Made by a program: the position numbers and the translations under genes
Notes under the pieces: generated by a model
What the model was told of the DNA's origin: nothing
The model's input: the letters and a program-made list of their open reading frames with translations, nothing else
Databases searched by the model: none
Shown: piece by piece, positions 6,158 to 14,206 of the stretch
How positions within the stretch are numbered: the stretch's first letter is position 1
How the letters are laid out: each line of letters starts with the position of its first letter
Assembly (NCBI GenBank): GCA_903910005.1
Contig: CAIVXW010000449.1
Location: 1-18,316 of the forward strand
Direction: 5' to 3'
DNA length: 18,316 nt
Origin: an uncultured Methylococcaceae bacterium
Lineage (GTDB): Bacteria > Pseudomonadota > Gammaproteobacteria > Methylococcales > Methylococcaceae

Positions 6158-8765
6158 GGACGACGATCCCCAGGCCCTGATTCGGGGGCTCAAGCACAGC
6201 ATCCAGCAATTCAGTCTGGAGCTGATCGCCCGGTTCGGGCAGGGCGATGATGTTACCGGATTGCTGCTGGCCCGTGCCCGCTTCATGGATGCCCTGCTCT
6301 GCCGCTGCTGGCAGCATTTTCTGGGGAATGACGCATCACGCCTGGCCCTGGTCGCGGTGGGGGGCTACGGACGCGGGGAACTGCATCCCCACTCCGACAT
6401 TGATATTCTGGTTCTGCTGGAAACAATCCCGGGCGAGGATTCCCCGCTCTCGCTCGCGCTGGGACGCTTCTTTAATTGTCTGTGGGATATCGGACTCAAA
6501 CCGGCGCAAAGTGTACGTACCCTGGATGATTGCGTCGAACATGCCAGGCAGGATCAGACGGTCATCACCAACCTGCTGGAATCCCATCTGATCTACGGCT
6601 CTGCATCGCTCTACCACGCCCTGAATGTCCGGATGGATCCGGAATACATCTGGCCATCCGCCCGGTTTTTCGAGGCCAAAATGGCTGAGCAGAAGCTCCG
6701 TTACGCCAAATACCACGACACAGCCTACAATCTGGAACCCAACGTCAAGGAAGGGCCTGGGGGGCTGCGGGACATTCAACTGATCGGCTGGATCATCAAA
6801 CGGCATTACCATACCGGCAATTTCCTTGAGGTACTGCTGCATGGCTGGCTGACCGACGCCGAATATGCCGAATTGATGGAAGCCCGCAATTTCCTGTCAC
6901 GGATTCGTTTTGCCCTGCACGTCCTCACCGGACGCAGTGAGGACCGTCTGCTGTTTGAATACCAGCAGGAATTGGCCCGGCAGTTTGGCTATCAGGGGGC
7001 CGATGTCAACGAAACCGTTGAACTGTTCATGCAGCACTACTTCCGCACCGTCATGGGGCTTGAGCGGCTTAACGAAATGCTGTTGCAATTATTCAAGGAA
7101 GTGGTGCTGGTCGGTGATGAGACCTGTAGCGTGATTCCGGTCGATGACCAGTTTCAGGTGGTCAACCGTTATATAGAGGCGGTTCATCCGGACGTATTCA
7201 GCCAGAACCCCCTGGCCCTGCTCCGGATATTTTTGCTGTTACAGCAAAATGCCAGCCTGATCGGCATTCGGGCCTCGACCATCCGTCTGATACGGCAGCA
7301 TTTGCACCTGATTGACGCAGCATTCCGCGACAATCCGGAGGCGTGCCGCCTGTTCATGGAGATATTGCGCCTGCCGGGAGGTGTCAACCAGTTGCGGCAG
7401 ATGAATCGCTACGGCGTACTGGCGGCCTATCTGCCCGAATTTGGCCGGGTGGTGGGGCGCATGCAATATGACCTGTTTCATGTTTACACCGTGGATGAAC
7501 ACACCCTGTTCGTGGTGAGAAACCTCTGGCGATTCTCCCAATCCGGCTACGAAGCCGACCATCCCCTTTGCAGCGAGTTGTTTGAATCCCTGCAGAAACC
7601 GGAACTGCTCTATATTGCCGCCCTCATGCACGACATTGCCAAAGGCAGTGGCGGCGATCATTCCACCCTGGGGGCTGACATTGCCGAGCGGTTTTGCCAG
7701 CACCATGCCGTGGCACCTCATGATACCGAACGGGTCAAATGGCTGGTGGAACACCATCTGCTGATGTCGATGACGGCCCAGCGCAAGGATATCAGCGATC
7801 CGGAAGTCATCCATGATTTCGCCACCCGGGTCGGTGACCAGGAGGCACTCAGTCACCTTTATCTGTTGACCGTAGCCGACATTCGGGCCACCAATCCCAA
7901 TCTGTGGAATTCCTGGAAGGACGCGCTGCTCAAGGAACTGTTTCTATCTACCCGCTGGATGTTCCGGCGGGGACTGGCCAGGCCGGTGGAGCAGACCGAA
8001 AAGATCGGAGCCATCCAGCAACAGAGCCGGGCCTTGCTGACCCGACTGGGTGTGCCCGAAGCTACCGTCGGGCGAGTGTGGTCAACCCTTAACGAAGAGT
8101 ATTTTTCCCGTTACCTGCCCGAAGAGATCGCCTGGCACACCATTGCCCTTGGCGCGTGCAATCCGGAAGATTACCCGCTGGTGCTGCTCCGGCCCATGAG
8201 CCAGCGTGGCAGCGCGGAAATATTCATCTATGCCAAAAACCAGGAGTTCCTGTTCGCCCGGGCCACGGCAGTACTCGACCAACTGGGGCTGACCATTTTT
8301 GACGCCAAGGTCATTACCACGGTCAATGACGATTTGCTCAACAGTTATCACGTACTGGAACACACCGGCGAATCCATCCGCGATCACTATCGCCAGATTC
8401 AGATTTGCGTCAAGCTCAGGGAATGCCTGATGCAGCCCACCCCGACTCCGATTGAGGTGTTGCGGCGGGAACCCCGCCAGGTTCGGCATTTTGCCGTACG
8501 CACCGAAATCTATTTCCATGAAGATCCGCAAAACCGCTACACGGTGCTGGAACTCAACGCCACCGACCGTCCCGGCTTGTTATCAAAGGTAGGCCAGGCG
8601 TTCGGTCACTGTCACATCAAATTGTACAACGCCCGTATTTCCACCATTGGCAGCCGGGCCGAGGATATTTTCTACATCACGGACTGTACGGACCGTCCCC
8701 TGAAAAACGAAGCCCAACAGCGTGAATTGACCGAGTCCATCATCGGGCTGATTGGTTCCAGTTAG
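6147..8765 (+). CDS. glnD: Bifunctional [PII] uridylyltransferase / uridylyl-removing enzyme
   Basis: GlnD senses glutamine and adds or removes UMP on PII proteins, controlling glutamine synthetase and nitrogen regulation. The 872-residue product has all expected domains. The nucleotidyltransferase motif GGYGRGEL (residues 72-79) is followed by SDIDIL with Asp84/Asp86, and KEGPGGLRDIQ lies near residue 200. An HD hydrolase domain contains HDIAKG (His495/Asp496). Two C-terminal ACT domains start near residues 690 and 797 (the second with LELNATDRPGLLSKVG). The length is close to the E. coli protein. The start overlaps the map stop, and AGGA inside map lies seven bases upstream. No dapD or dapC follows, unlike some relatives; the next gene converges. 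Confidence 0.97.
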   Translation: MPTKDDDPQALIRGLKHSIQQFSLELIARFGQGDDVTGLLLARARFMDALLCRCWQHFLGNDASRLALVAVGGYGRGELHPHSDIDILVLLETIPGEDSPLSLALGRFFNCLWDIGLKPAQSVRTLDDCVEHARQDQTVITNLLESHLIYGSASLYHALNVRMDPEYIWPSARFFEAKMAEQKLRYAKYHDTAYNLEPNVKEGPGGLRDIQLIGWIIKRHYHTGNFLEVLLHGWLTDAEYAELMEARNFLSRIRFALHVLTGRSEDRLLFEYQQELARQFGYQGADVNETVELFMQHYFRTVMGLERLNEMLLQLFKEVVLVGDETCSVIPVDDQFQVVNRYIEAVHPDVFSQNPLALLRIFLLLQQNASLIGIRASTIRLIRQHLHLIDAAFRDNPEACRLFMEILRLPGGVNQLRQMNRYGVLAAYLPEFGRVVGRMQYDLFHVYTVDEHTLFVVRNLWRFSQSGYEADHPLCSELFESLQKPELLYIAALMHDIAKGSGGDHSTLGADIAERFCQHHAVAPHDTERVKWLVEHHLLMSMTAQRKDISDPEVIHDFATRVGDQEALSHLYLLTVADIRATNPNLWNSWKDALLKELFLSTRWMFRRGLARPVEQTEKIGAIQQQSRALLTRLGVPEATVGRVWSTLNEEYFSRYLPEEIAWHTIALGACNPEDYPLVLLRPMSQRGSAEIFIYAKNQEFLFARATAVLDQLGLTIFDAKVITTVNDDLLNSYHVLEHTGESIRDHYRQIQICVKLRECLMQPTPTPIEVLRREPRQVRHFAVRTEIYFHEDPQNRYTVLELNATDRPGLLSKVGQAFGHCHIKLYNARISTIGSRAEDIFYITDCTDRPLKNEAQQRELTESIIGLIGSS

Positions 8766-8866
8766 TGGAGCGAGGGGCGTCCCGAATCGGCTTCAAGGCT
8801 GGCACTGACTTCCCAGTCCAGCAGATGGTGGTCGTTACGTTGCTGGTATGTCCGGCACGCATTGTG

Positions 8867-10249
8867 TCAGCGTGCAGCAGGATTCAGGTCTTTAATGAGC
8901 CTGACTACCTGTTCCAGTCCTTCCAGTGCCCATTGAGTTACCTGGTCGGGGTGAGTCAGGCCGGTGCGTACCAGCGATGCACTCAGAGCCAGGCGCAGGG
9001 CGGCCAGGTTTTGGTTCCGGGTGTGGCCGCATACCACCGGTTGTCCCAGGCTGAAACCGGATCGGGGCAGTGCCCGGAAAATCCGCCAGGTGTCCGCTTC
9101 ACCCAGTGGCATGCCGGTTCTGGGGTTTTTGGGCAGGAAGGGCAGGATACCGGATGGCGTCGCGTCAGGCGGGGTTGTGTCCAGTGGTTGCAGCAGCGGT
9201 TGGCAGGTCAGGTAGTCACTGACCGTCGCCGTGAAGTGGCGGATAAAGGCCTTGACCCCGGCTTCCGGCAGTTGTCTGAATTGATCCAGTTCGGCGAGGG
9301 CGGCTTCCCAGCGCAGTAGCAGCCCCCGGTTGCAGACCGAGGGCAAGGTTCCGGCTCCCGTCCAGTCGTCCGGCCATTCGCTGCGGCTTGAGACCAGTGA
9401 GGTCGGCAGGGGATCAGCCATCCGTTCGCGTGCCACTGAACCCGGGATCAGCAGTGCCCCGGCAAAGGCCGGGCCGCCAAGAAATTTGGAGCCGGTCACA
9501 ATGACCAGGCAGTCCGCTTCGAGATAGCGTCTGAGTTCTGCTGCCGACAGGCGAAACTGCGAGGCATCAATGATCACAGGTACCAGTGGCCCGTATCGCT
9601 GCCGTATTCTGAACACGGTCGCCGCTTCCGGAATCACCCGCCCGGTTTTGGAGACATCCAGTCCAATCAGTCTCACGCCATGTCCCTCCCGCTGAAGCCG
9701 GTGTATTTGTTCCTCAAAGTCGGCATCCACCTGGGCCGACGGGCGACAGTGGGAGTCGGCATTGCGTACCGGGATGATTTGCAGCCGTTCGTGTCCTGCT
9801 TCGCCCGGATTTTGCAGCATGGCCGGTATCCGGCTGCCGGTTTCAGCCGGATCGGCCATCACACTGACCCACGTTTGCAGGCTTTGGTTACGGGTCAGCC
9901 ACGCTGCCAGCCGGTGGGCATCGCTGCCGGATGCGGCCAACACCAGGCGAAGACCGGCCAGGTCGTCCAGATGAGTCCAGGCCATGAAGCGGGCCCGGAT
10001 GCGTTGCCATTCGGCCAGGCCGGATTCAGGCGGCAGCGGATCAGGCAGTCGCTCGTGCAGGTGGCGGGCGGCCTCGTAGGCCAGGGGTGAAATGGCGGAG
10101 GCAGTACAGGCACCGAAGCCGTGCCAGTGTTGCAGTGGGTGGGGGGGATAGCCGTAGCCATTGACGCCCTGCCGGTTTAGCTCAATCCGGCTGTCACCGC
10201 CCCGGGTCAGCCAGTGTTCCAGGCCGGGAGACGGTATCCAGCCGGTCAC
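8867..10249 (-). CDS. PLP-dependent fold-type-I enzyme, class V aminotransferase-like, function unknown
   Basis: The 460-residue product looks like a class V aminotransferase/cysteine-desulfurase relative. Visible features are a cofactor-phosphate loop ASGSDA (residues 106-111), an Asp in VIIDASQ (Asp228, pairing with the pyridine nitrogen, with Gln231), and VTGSKFLGGPAFAG with the presumed Schiff-base Lys255. The substrate cannot be predicted; the sequence is not typical of IscS, SerC or kynureninase. It starts with GTG inside the stop of the ATP-grasp gene (GTGA overlap, 10246-10249) and lacks an obvious ribosome binding site, so it probably relies on translational coupling. It is the last gene of the module and converges on glnD with about 100 bases between them, where no clear terminator is seen. 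Confidence 0.75.
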   Translation of the reverse strand: MTGWIPSPGLEHWLTRGGDSRIELNRQGVNGYGYPPHPLQHWHGFGACTASAISPLAYEAARHLHERLPDPLPPESGLAEWQRIRARFMAWTHLDDLAGLRLVLAASGSDAHRLAAWLTRNQSLQTWVSVMADPAETGSRIPAMLQNPGEAGHERLQIIPVRNADSHCRPSAQVDADFEEQIHRLQREGHGVRLIGLDVSKTGRVIPEAATVFRIRQRYGPLVPVIIDASQFRLSAAELRRYLEADCLVIVTGSKFLGGPAFAGALLIPGSVARERMADPLPTSLVSSRSEWPDDWTGAGTLPSVCNRGLLLRWEAALAELDQFRQLPEAGVKAFIRHFTATVSDYLTCQPLLQPLDTTPPDATPSGILPFLPKNPRTGMPLGEADTWRIFRALPRSGFSLGQPVVCGHTRNQNLAALRLALSASLVRTGLTHPDQVTQWALEGLEQVVRLIKDLNPAAR

Positions 10250-11409
10250 GCCGATTTTGCCCGTCGCAGCAAAAACTGCTGAAATGCCCCGAATACGGCC
10301 TGCATGGGTTGCTGTTTGTAGGCAAAATCCGGACCCTGATCCATGTCATGCAGAACCGCGCTGGTGTCGATCTCAAAGATCAGCAGGGTTCCGTCCGTCA
10401 GTTCGCTACAATCCAGAATCAGGTAATCCAGTCGGGTGCGTCGGCTGATTTCAGTCAGGGCGGCCTGATGCCGCCTGGCAAAATCGCTGGCGTAATGCTG
10501 CATGAAGCGGGCTTCTTCGGCCCGTTTTGCGGTGGATTCGTACATGCCGGCATTGAGGTAATGCACCATCCAGTGTCTGGAGAGGGCCATGTGCCCTGGA
10601 TAACCCTGTTCACCCACGAGAGCGATCCGGTATTTGCGGAAGAATCGATCCCGCCCGGCATAATTGACGAAGGGTGAGAGATAAAACCAGTCACTGTTCG
10701 CCCGGGCCAGGTAGGTGGTCAGTTTGTTTCGGCTGTTGATTTTTTCCAGGTCACGTCCGGCGTGGGAGTCGACCGGCCGGATGATCACGGGGTATCTGCC
10801 TTGTTTCATTGTGGGTAGTACATCGTCACGGTGCAGACGCCGGGTGGGCGGTATCAGCAGGGCCGGAATGTCACGCAACAGGGCAGAAACAGTTTCCCGA
10901 TCGGTCTGCAGGATGTATTCGGGCCGGTTGATGACCGGTTGCGGCCAGTGCCGCAGCGGTTCCACCAGGCTTTGCAGCAGCGGGCGGTTTTGATCTGATT
11001 CGCCAACTGCGACGAACAGCAGGTCATGGGGAGGTACCTTTTCAAGGTCGGCGACCGTTCTGACATAAAAAAGGTGCAACGTGATGGCGGAATGTTCCAG
11101 CAAAAATTCCAGCGGAGTGTTGGCCATCAGGTTACCGGGGGCCATCAGGGCCAGCAGTCTCAGTTGTTCCGGTTGTTCAGCCGCCAGGGTATAGTGATTT
11201 TGCATGGACAGAGCGACCTTCTGAAGTTCTTCCGCCAGTTTTGGCTGAAAATTCAGCCGGGTCAGGATGGAAAGATCCAGCCAGGCAGCGGCATCGTTTT
11301 TATCCGCCAGCAAACGGGCCATGAGTGGAGCAGCCAGGGATTGCGAGTCGCTGATCTGCCGATAGACCTGTTGGGTCAGTCGGGCCAGGCCCATCAAGGG
11401 TTGGTGCAT
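10246..11409 (-). CDS. ATP-grasp-like ligase with helical N-terminal domain
   Basis: The 387-residue product has a helical N-terminal part (about 1-105, perhaps a degenerate repeat domain) and a Rossmann-like pre-ATP-grasp segment (about 110-190, with HDLLFVAVGESDQNRP and a P-rich turn before RRLHRD). The ATP-grasp core follows: YPVIIRPVDSHAGRDLEKI (residues 206-224) as the nucleotide-binding strand and loop, and LLIFEIDTSAVLHDMD (342-357) as the metal-binding strand, with Glu346 and Asp348 where many family members have Glu-x-Asn. Such enzymes usually activate a carboxylate as acyl phosphate and join it to an amine or thiol; the substrates here are unknown. Its start overlaps the decarboxylase end by 16 bases and its stop overlaps the next gene by 4, so the three are co-translated. 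Confidence 0.7.
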   Translation of the reverse strand: MHQPLMGLARLTQQVYRQISDSQSLAAPLMARLLADKNDAAAWLDLSILTRLNFQPKLAEELQKVALSMQNHYTLAAEQPEQLRLLALMAPGNLMANTPLEFLLEHSAITLHLFYVRTVADLEKVPPHDLLFVAVGESDQNRPLLQSLVEPLRHWPQPVINRPEYILQTDRETVSALLRDIPALLIPPTRRLHRDDVLPTMKQGRYPVIIRPVDSHAGRDLEKINSRNKLTTYLARANSDWFYLSPFVNYAGRDRFFRKYRIALVGEQGYPGHMALSRHWMVHYLNAGMYESTAKRAEEARFMQHYASDFARRHQAALTEISRRTRLDYLILDCSELTDGTLLIFEIDTSAVLHDMDQGPDFAYKQQPMQAVFGAFQQFLLRRAKSA

Positions 11410-12854
11410 GTGAGGCGTGTTCCAATGGCAAGGGTTGCAGCCAGCAGGATATCCATATCAGCCTGGGTAGTACGGTGGTTGACGAGGGCTGCCCGTATGG
11501 CCAGCCGTCCCTGAAGCAGTGTGGTGGAGGGGGCGGCGATGCCCGATTCCTGTAAATCCATGACGATGGCGGCGTTGATCGGGTCAGGGTCGGTGGCACG
11601 GTAGCGAAAACAGACGATATTGAGCATCACCGGAGCCAACAGTTCCAGTCGGGGTTCCGCTTCGATGCGTTCACCCAGATAGGCCGCCAGGCGACAGGTG
11701 GTGGACATCACCTCGCCGAGTCGGTCACTGCCATAAACCCTGAGGGTAAACCAGGCCTTGAGGGCGCGGAATCCCCGCGACAGGTCAATGCCGAGATCAC
11801 AGGGCCAGACGCCGCCCGAGGCCAGGCCACGTGCCTGACGGTTCAGGTAGGCTACCGGGGCGGCGAAGGTGGCCTGATGCAGGGCACCGTCACGAATCAT
11901 CAGGAATCCGGCGTCGTAGGGCACCTGTCCCCATTTATGAAAATCGCAGGCAATGGAATCGGCCCGTTCGATGCCTCGGAGGCGCGGAGCCAGGTCGGCG
12001 GCCATGAGGGCCAGGGCACCGTAGGCACCATCAATATGAAACCAGACCTGTTCCCGTTCGGCCAGATCGGCAATGGCGTTGAGATCATCCACGGCTCCCA
12101 CGTTGACACTGCCGGCGGTGCCTACAATCCAGAAGGGCGTGTAACCCGCCGCCCGGTCGCGGCTGATGGCTGCCGCCAGCGCGGCCACATCCAGTTCATA
12201 ACGGGCATTGACCGGGATCGTGCGCAGGGCGTCGGTGCCGATACCGGCATAATCCAGGGCGGAGACGACACTGACGTGCGATTCTGCCGAGGCGTAGGCC
12301 GTGAGCCGCTGGCCGGCGGTGCCAAGTCCCTGGCGGCGTACTTCGACGCCCAGGGCAGCGGTGCGGGCAACCAGCAGAGCCTGATGATTGGCGGAAGAGG
12401 TGCCGGTCACGAACAGGCCGCTGGCGGTATCGGGAAAGCCGAACAGTTCGCGCATCCAGGCCACCACCTGCCATTCCACCGCGACCGGAATCTGGTTGCG
12501 TCCCCCGACATTGGCGTTGAGTCCGGCGGCCAGCATTTCTGCCAGCATGCCGACCGGGGTACCGCCACCGTGTACCCAGCCCATGAAACGGGGGTGGCCA
12601 TTGCCTACGGCATACGGCAGGATGTTTTGCAGAAAGTCATGGTGTACCGCCGCCAGATCCGTCGGGTGGCGTGGCAATCCTTCCCGAAAACAGGTACGCA
12701 CGCTTTCGGGGGCCGGTTGCCAGACTGGCCGTTCCGGCAGGGTATGGCAATAATCCAGCATGTCATTCAGCATCTGGTGCGCGAGCGACCCGAAGGCATC
12801 CCAGTCCGGGGGATCCAGGCTGTCCGGCGAGTTGTCGGGTAAGGGGGTGTTCAT
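11394..12854 (-). CDS. PLP-dependent amino acid decarboxylase (aromatic-L-amino-acid decarboxylase family, group II)
   Basis: The 486-residue product matches group II decarboxylases. TGTSSANHQAL (150-160) is the phosphate-binding loop, ESHVSV contains the cofactor-stacking His193, HIDGAYGA contains Asp275, and CDFHKWGQVPYDAG contains the Schiff-base Lys307 after His306. Family members remove the carboxylate of aromatic or acidic amino acids; the substrate is not predictable, and a few relatives catalyse other reactions. The first ATG after the TTG at 12857 is used because it sits six bases from GGAG (12864-12861) contributed by repeat copy B, the same spacing as for pyrH and the ZIP gene. It is followed by overlapping ATP-grasp and aminotransferase-like genes and preceded by the ZIP transporter gene. 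Confidence 0.85.
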   Translation of the reverse strand: MNTPLPDNSPDSLDPPDWDAFGSLAHQMLNDMLDYCHTLPERPVWQPAPESVRTCFREGLPRHPTDLAAVHHDFLQNILPYAVGNGHPRFMGWVHGGGTPVGMLAEMLAAGLNANVGGRNQIPVAVEWQVVAWMRELFGFPDTASGLFVTGTSSANHQALLVARTAALGVEVRRQGLGTAGQRLTAYASAESHVSVVSALDYAGIGTDALRTIPVNARYELDVAALAAAISRDRAAGYTPFWIVGTAGSVNVGAVDDLNAIADLAEREQVWFHIDGAYGALALMAADLAPRLRGIERADSIACDFHKWGQVPYDAGFLMIRDGALHQATFAAPVAYLNRQARGLASGGVWPCDLGIDLSRGFRALKAWFTLRVYGSDRLGEVMSTTCRLAAYLGERIEAEPRLELLAPVMLNIVCFRYRATDPDPINAAIVMDLQESGIAAPSTTLLQGRLAIRAALVNHRTTQADMDILLAATLAIGTRLTCTNP

Positions 12855-12988
12855 CAATTACTCCGCAGGAAACCCCGCCCTTCAGGACGGAGAGGGATGG
12901 CGGCTGCAACAGCAGCCACCGGAATGGAGGCAGGCTTTCCACCTGCCGGGCCGTCAGGCTCCGCCCTTTGGGGCGGAGGTGCTGACGG
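12855..12988 (-). repeat. Dispersed hairpin element, copy B (both end hairpins present)
   Basis: This copy fills nearly all of the gap between the ZIP gene and the decarboxylase gene. The gene-proximal hairpin (CCCCGCCC then GGACGG, imperfect) lies near 12873-12891. The middle part has GCGGCTGC/GCAGCCAC-type arms, then GCAGG (12930-12934) with CCTGC (12942-12946). The distal hairpin is perfect: CTCCGCCC (12959-12966), loop TTTG, GGGCGGAG (12971-12978). On the minus strand the element ends with GGAG and a six-base spacer before the decarboxylase ATG. The distal hairpin has no T-run, so it is not a terminator for the ZIP gene. Confidence 0.7.
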
Positions 12989-13003
12989 TGTCCAGCGGAC
13001 GTC

Positions 13004-13933
13004 TCAGGTCAGCAGGTTGTCCAGTATCATCATGATGATGAAACCGGTCATGATGGCAAAGGTGGCCAGGCGGGACTTACCGTGTGCCTGGGTTTCGGGG
13101 ATGATGTCGTCGCTGATGACAAACAGCATGGCACCGGCGGCGAACGCCATGCCGACCGGCAGCAGGGGCAGGAACCAGGTTACGGCGACGACGCCCAGAA
13201 ATCCGCCGATGGGTTCGACCAGACCTGACAGCAGGCCAATCAGCACCGCCTGTTTGCGCGGATAACCCAGTGCCACCAGCGGCATGGCCACTGCCAGACC
13301 CTCGGGAATGTTCTGCAGGCCAATGGCAATGGCCAGAGCCGTGCCATTGTGCCAGTCACCGGAACCAAAACTGACCCCGACCGCCATGCCTTCAGGGAAA
13401 TTGTGCAGGACGATGGCGGCAATGAACAACCACACCTTTTTGAGCGAACTGAAGCTTTCGCCGTTTTCCAGATAGCGTTCGTAGGGTAGCCAGCGGTCTA
13501 CCATCACCAGAAACACGGCACCGGTCATGATGCCGATGGCTACGATATAGACCCCCAGTTTGGGCCAGAGCTGATTGCCGTACTGAATACCGGGAACGAT
13601 CAGGGAAAAGGCCGTGGCTGCCAGCATGACCCCGGCGGCTCCTCCCAGCAGGGTATTCAGGGTTTTACGGGATACCTCACGGTACAGCAGGGCCGGCAGT
13701 GCGCCGAGGCCGGTGGCCAACCCCGCCAGGATGCTGGCCAGGCTGCCCATGGCCACCGTGGGATTGACGAAGTAATACACCATGCCCAATAGCAGGGTCA
13801 GCGTCAGGATGGGGGCACCGACCACGATCAACTGACGGGTCAGTTCAGGCAGGGCATGAAAGGCCTGCATCCGGGGATGGGTTTTCAGAATCTGGCTCAA
13901 GCGATCAAATGGCTCAAACGTCACAGGGTTCAT
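13004..13933 (-). CDS. ZIP-family divalent metal transporter, GufA-like
   Basis: The 309-residue inner-membrane protein has about eight hydrophobic helices. The metal-pathway motifs are clear: LHNFPEGMAVGVSFG in helix 4 (His177, Asn178, Glu181), LQNIPEGLAVAMP in helix 5 (Asn208, Glu211), and a following SGLVEPIGG (Glu240). These are typical of the GufA/ZupT side of the ZIP family, which imports zinc and other divalent metals. A soluble N-terminal stretch of about 30 residues precedes helix 1. The ATG lies six bases from GGAG supplied by repeat copy C. It is the first gene of the minus-strand accessory run; its -35 overlaps the surE promoter. No recognisable Zur operator was seen, so metal regulation is unproven. 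Confidence 0.88.
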   Translation of the reverse strand: MNPVTFEPFDRLSQILKTHPRMQAFHALPELTRQLIVVGAPILTLTLLLGMVYYFVNPTVAMGSLASILAGLATGLGALPALLYREVSRKTLNTLLGGAAGVMLAATAFSLIVPGIQYGNQLWPKLGVYIVAIGIMTGAVFLVMVDRWLPYERYLENGESFSSLKKVWLFIAAIVLHNFPEGMAVGVSFGSGDWHNGTALAIAIGLQNIPEGLAVAMPLVALGYPRKQAVLIGLLSGLVEPIGGFLGVVAVTWFLPLLPVGMAFAAGAMLFVISDDIIPETQAHGKSRLATFAIMTGFIIMMILDNLLT

Positions 13934-14151
13934 CAGTTGCTCCGCGAAAAACCCCGCCTTTCAGGGCGGGAGGGATAGTGGCTGCGACAACAGCCACCGC
14001 AATGGGGTACAGGCTTCCCACCTGTCGGGCCGTCAGGCTCTGCCCGTTGCACACGCTGCCCGTTTCGACCTGCCGGGTCAGGCGGATTCGGGCGAGTCAA
14101 CCAGGCCGGTTTTTCAACCAGCTCCGCCCGTTGGGGCAGGGTGGTTGACGG
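13934..14151 (-). repeat. Dispersed hairpin element, copy C (long form) in the ZIP/surE divergent gap
   Basis: This is most of the 300-base gap between the ZIP gene and surE. Shared blocks in order from the ZIP start are GGAG (13943-13940), a GC hairpin followed on the minus strand by a T-run (GGCGGGG then TTTTT), and a perfect hairpin GTGGCTG (13978-13984) with CAGCCAC (13991-13997). Then come ACAGG (14009-14013) with CCTGT (14021-14025), and a distal hairpin CTCCGCCC (14122-14129) with GGGCAGGG (14134-14141, one mismatch). The distal hairpin is framed by GTCAACCA (14096-14103) and TGGTTGAC (14142-14149). About 90 bases between the middle and distal parts are absent from copy B. Confidence 0.68.
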
Positions 14152-14177
14152 ATGACTCTCCACTCGTAAGTTTTTGT

Positions 14178-14206
14178 AAGATAAGGCATCCCGATTCTTG
14201 TGTAAA
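14178..14206 (-). promoter_or_regulatory. Promoter of the ZIP gene
   Basis: On the minus strand TTTACA (14206-14201; five of six consensus bases) and TATCTT (14183-14178; four of six) are spaced by exactly 17 bases. Transcription would start near 14171 and run through the whole of repeat C before the ZIP start codon, giving a leader of about 240 bases. The -35 box overlaps the predicted -10 of surE. Confidence 0.5.

Noticed and set aside
8765..9319. 184-aa plus-strand ORF after glnD
   Set aside because: It lies mostly opposite the 3' end of the aminotransferase-like gene and shows no recognisable motif or ribosome binding site.
11877..12842. 321-aa plus-strand ORF opposite the decarboxylase
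   Set aside because: The minus strand carries all decarboxylase motifs. The plus-strand product is low-complexity Gly/His/Gln-rich, typical of a mirror frame in GC-rich coding DNA.
12959..12978. Perfect 8-bp GC hairpin after the ZIP gene considered as a terminator
   Set aside because: No T-run follows on the minus strand (CCTGACGG instead), and the same hairpin is a recurring part of the dispersed element.
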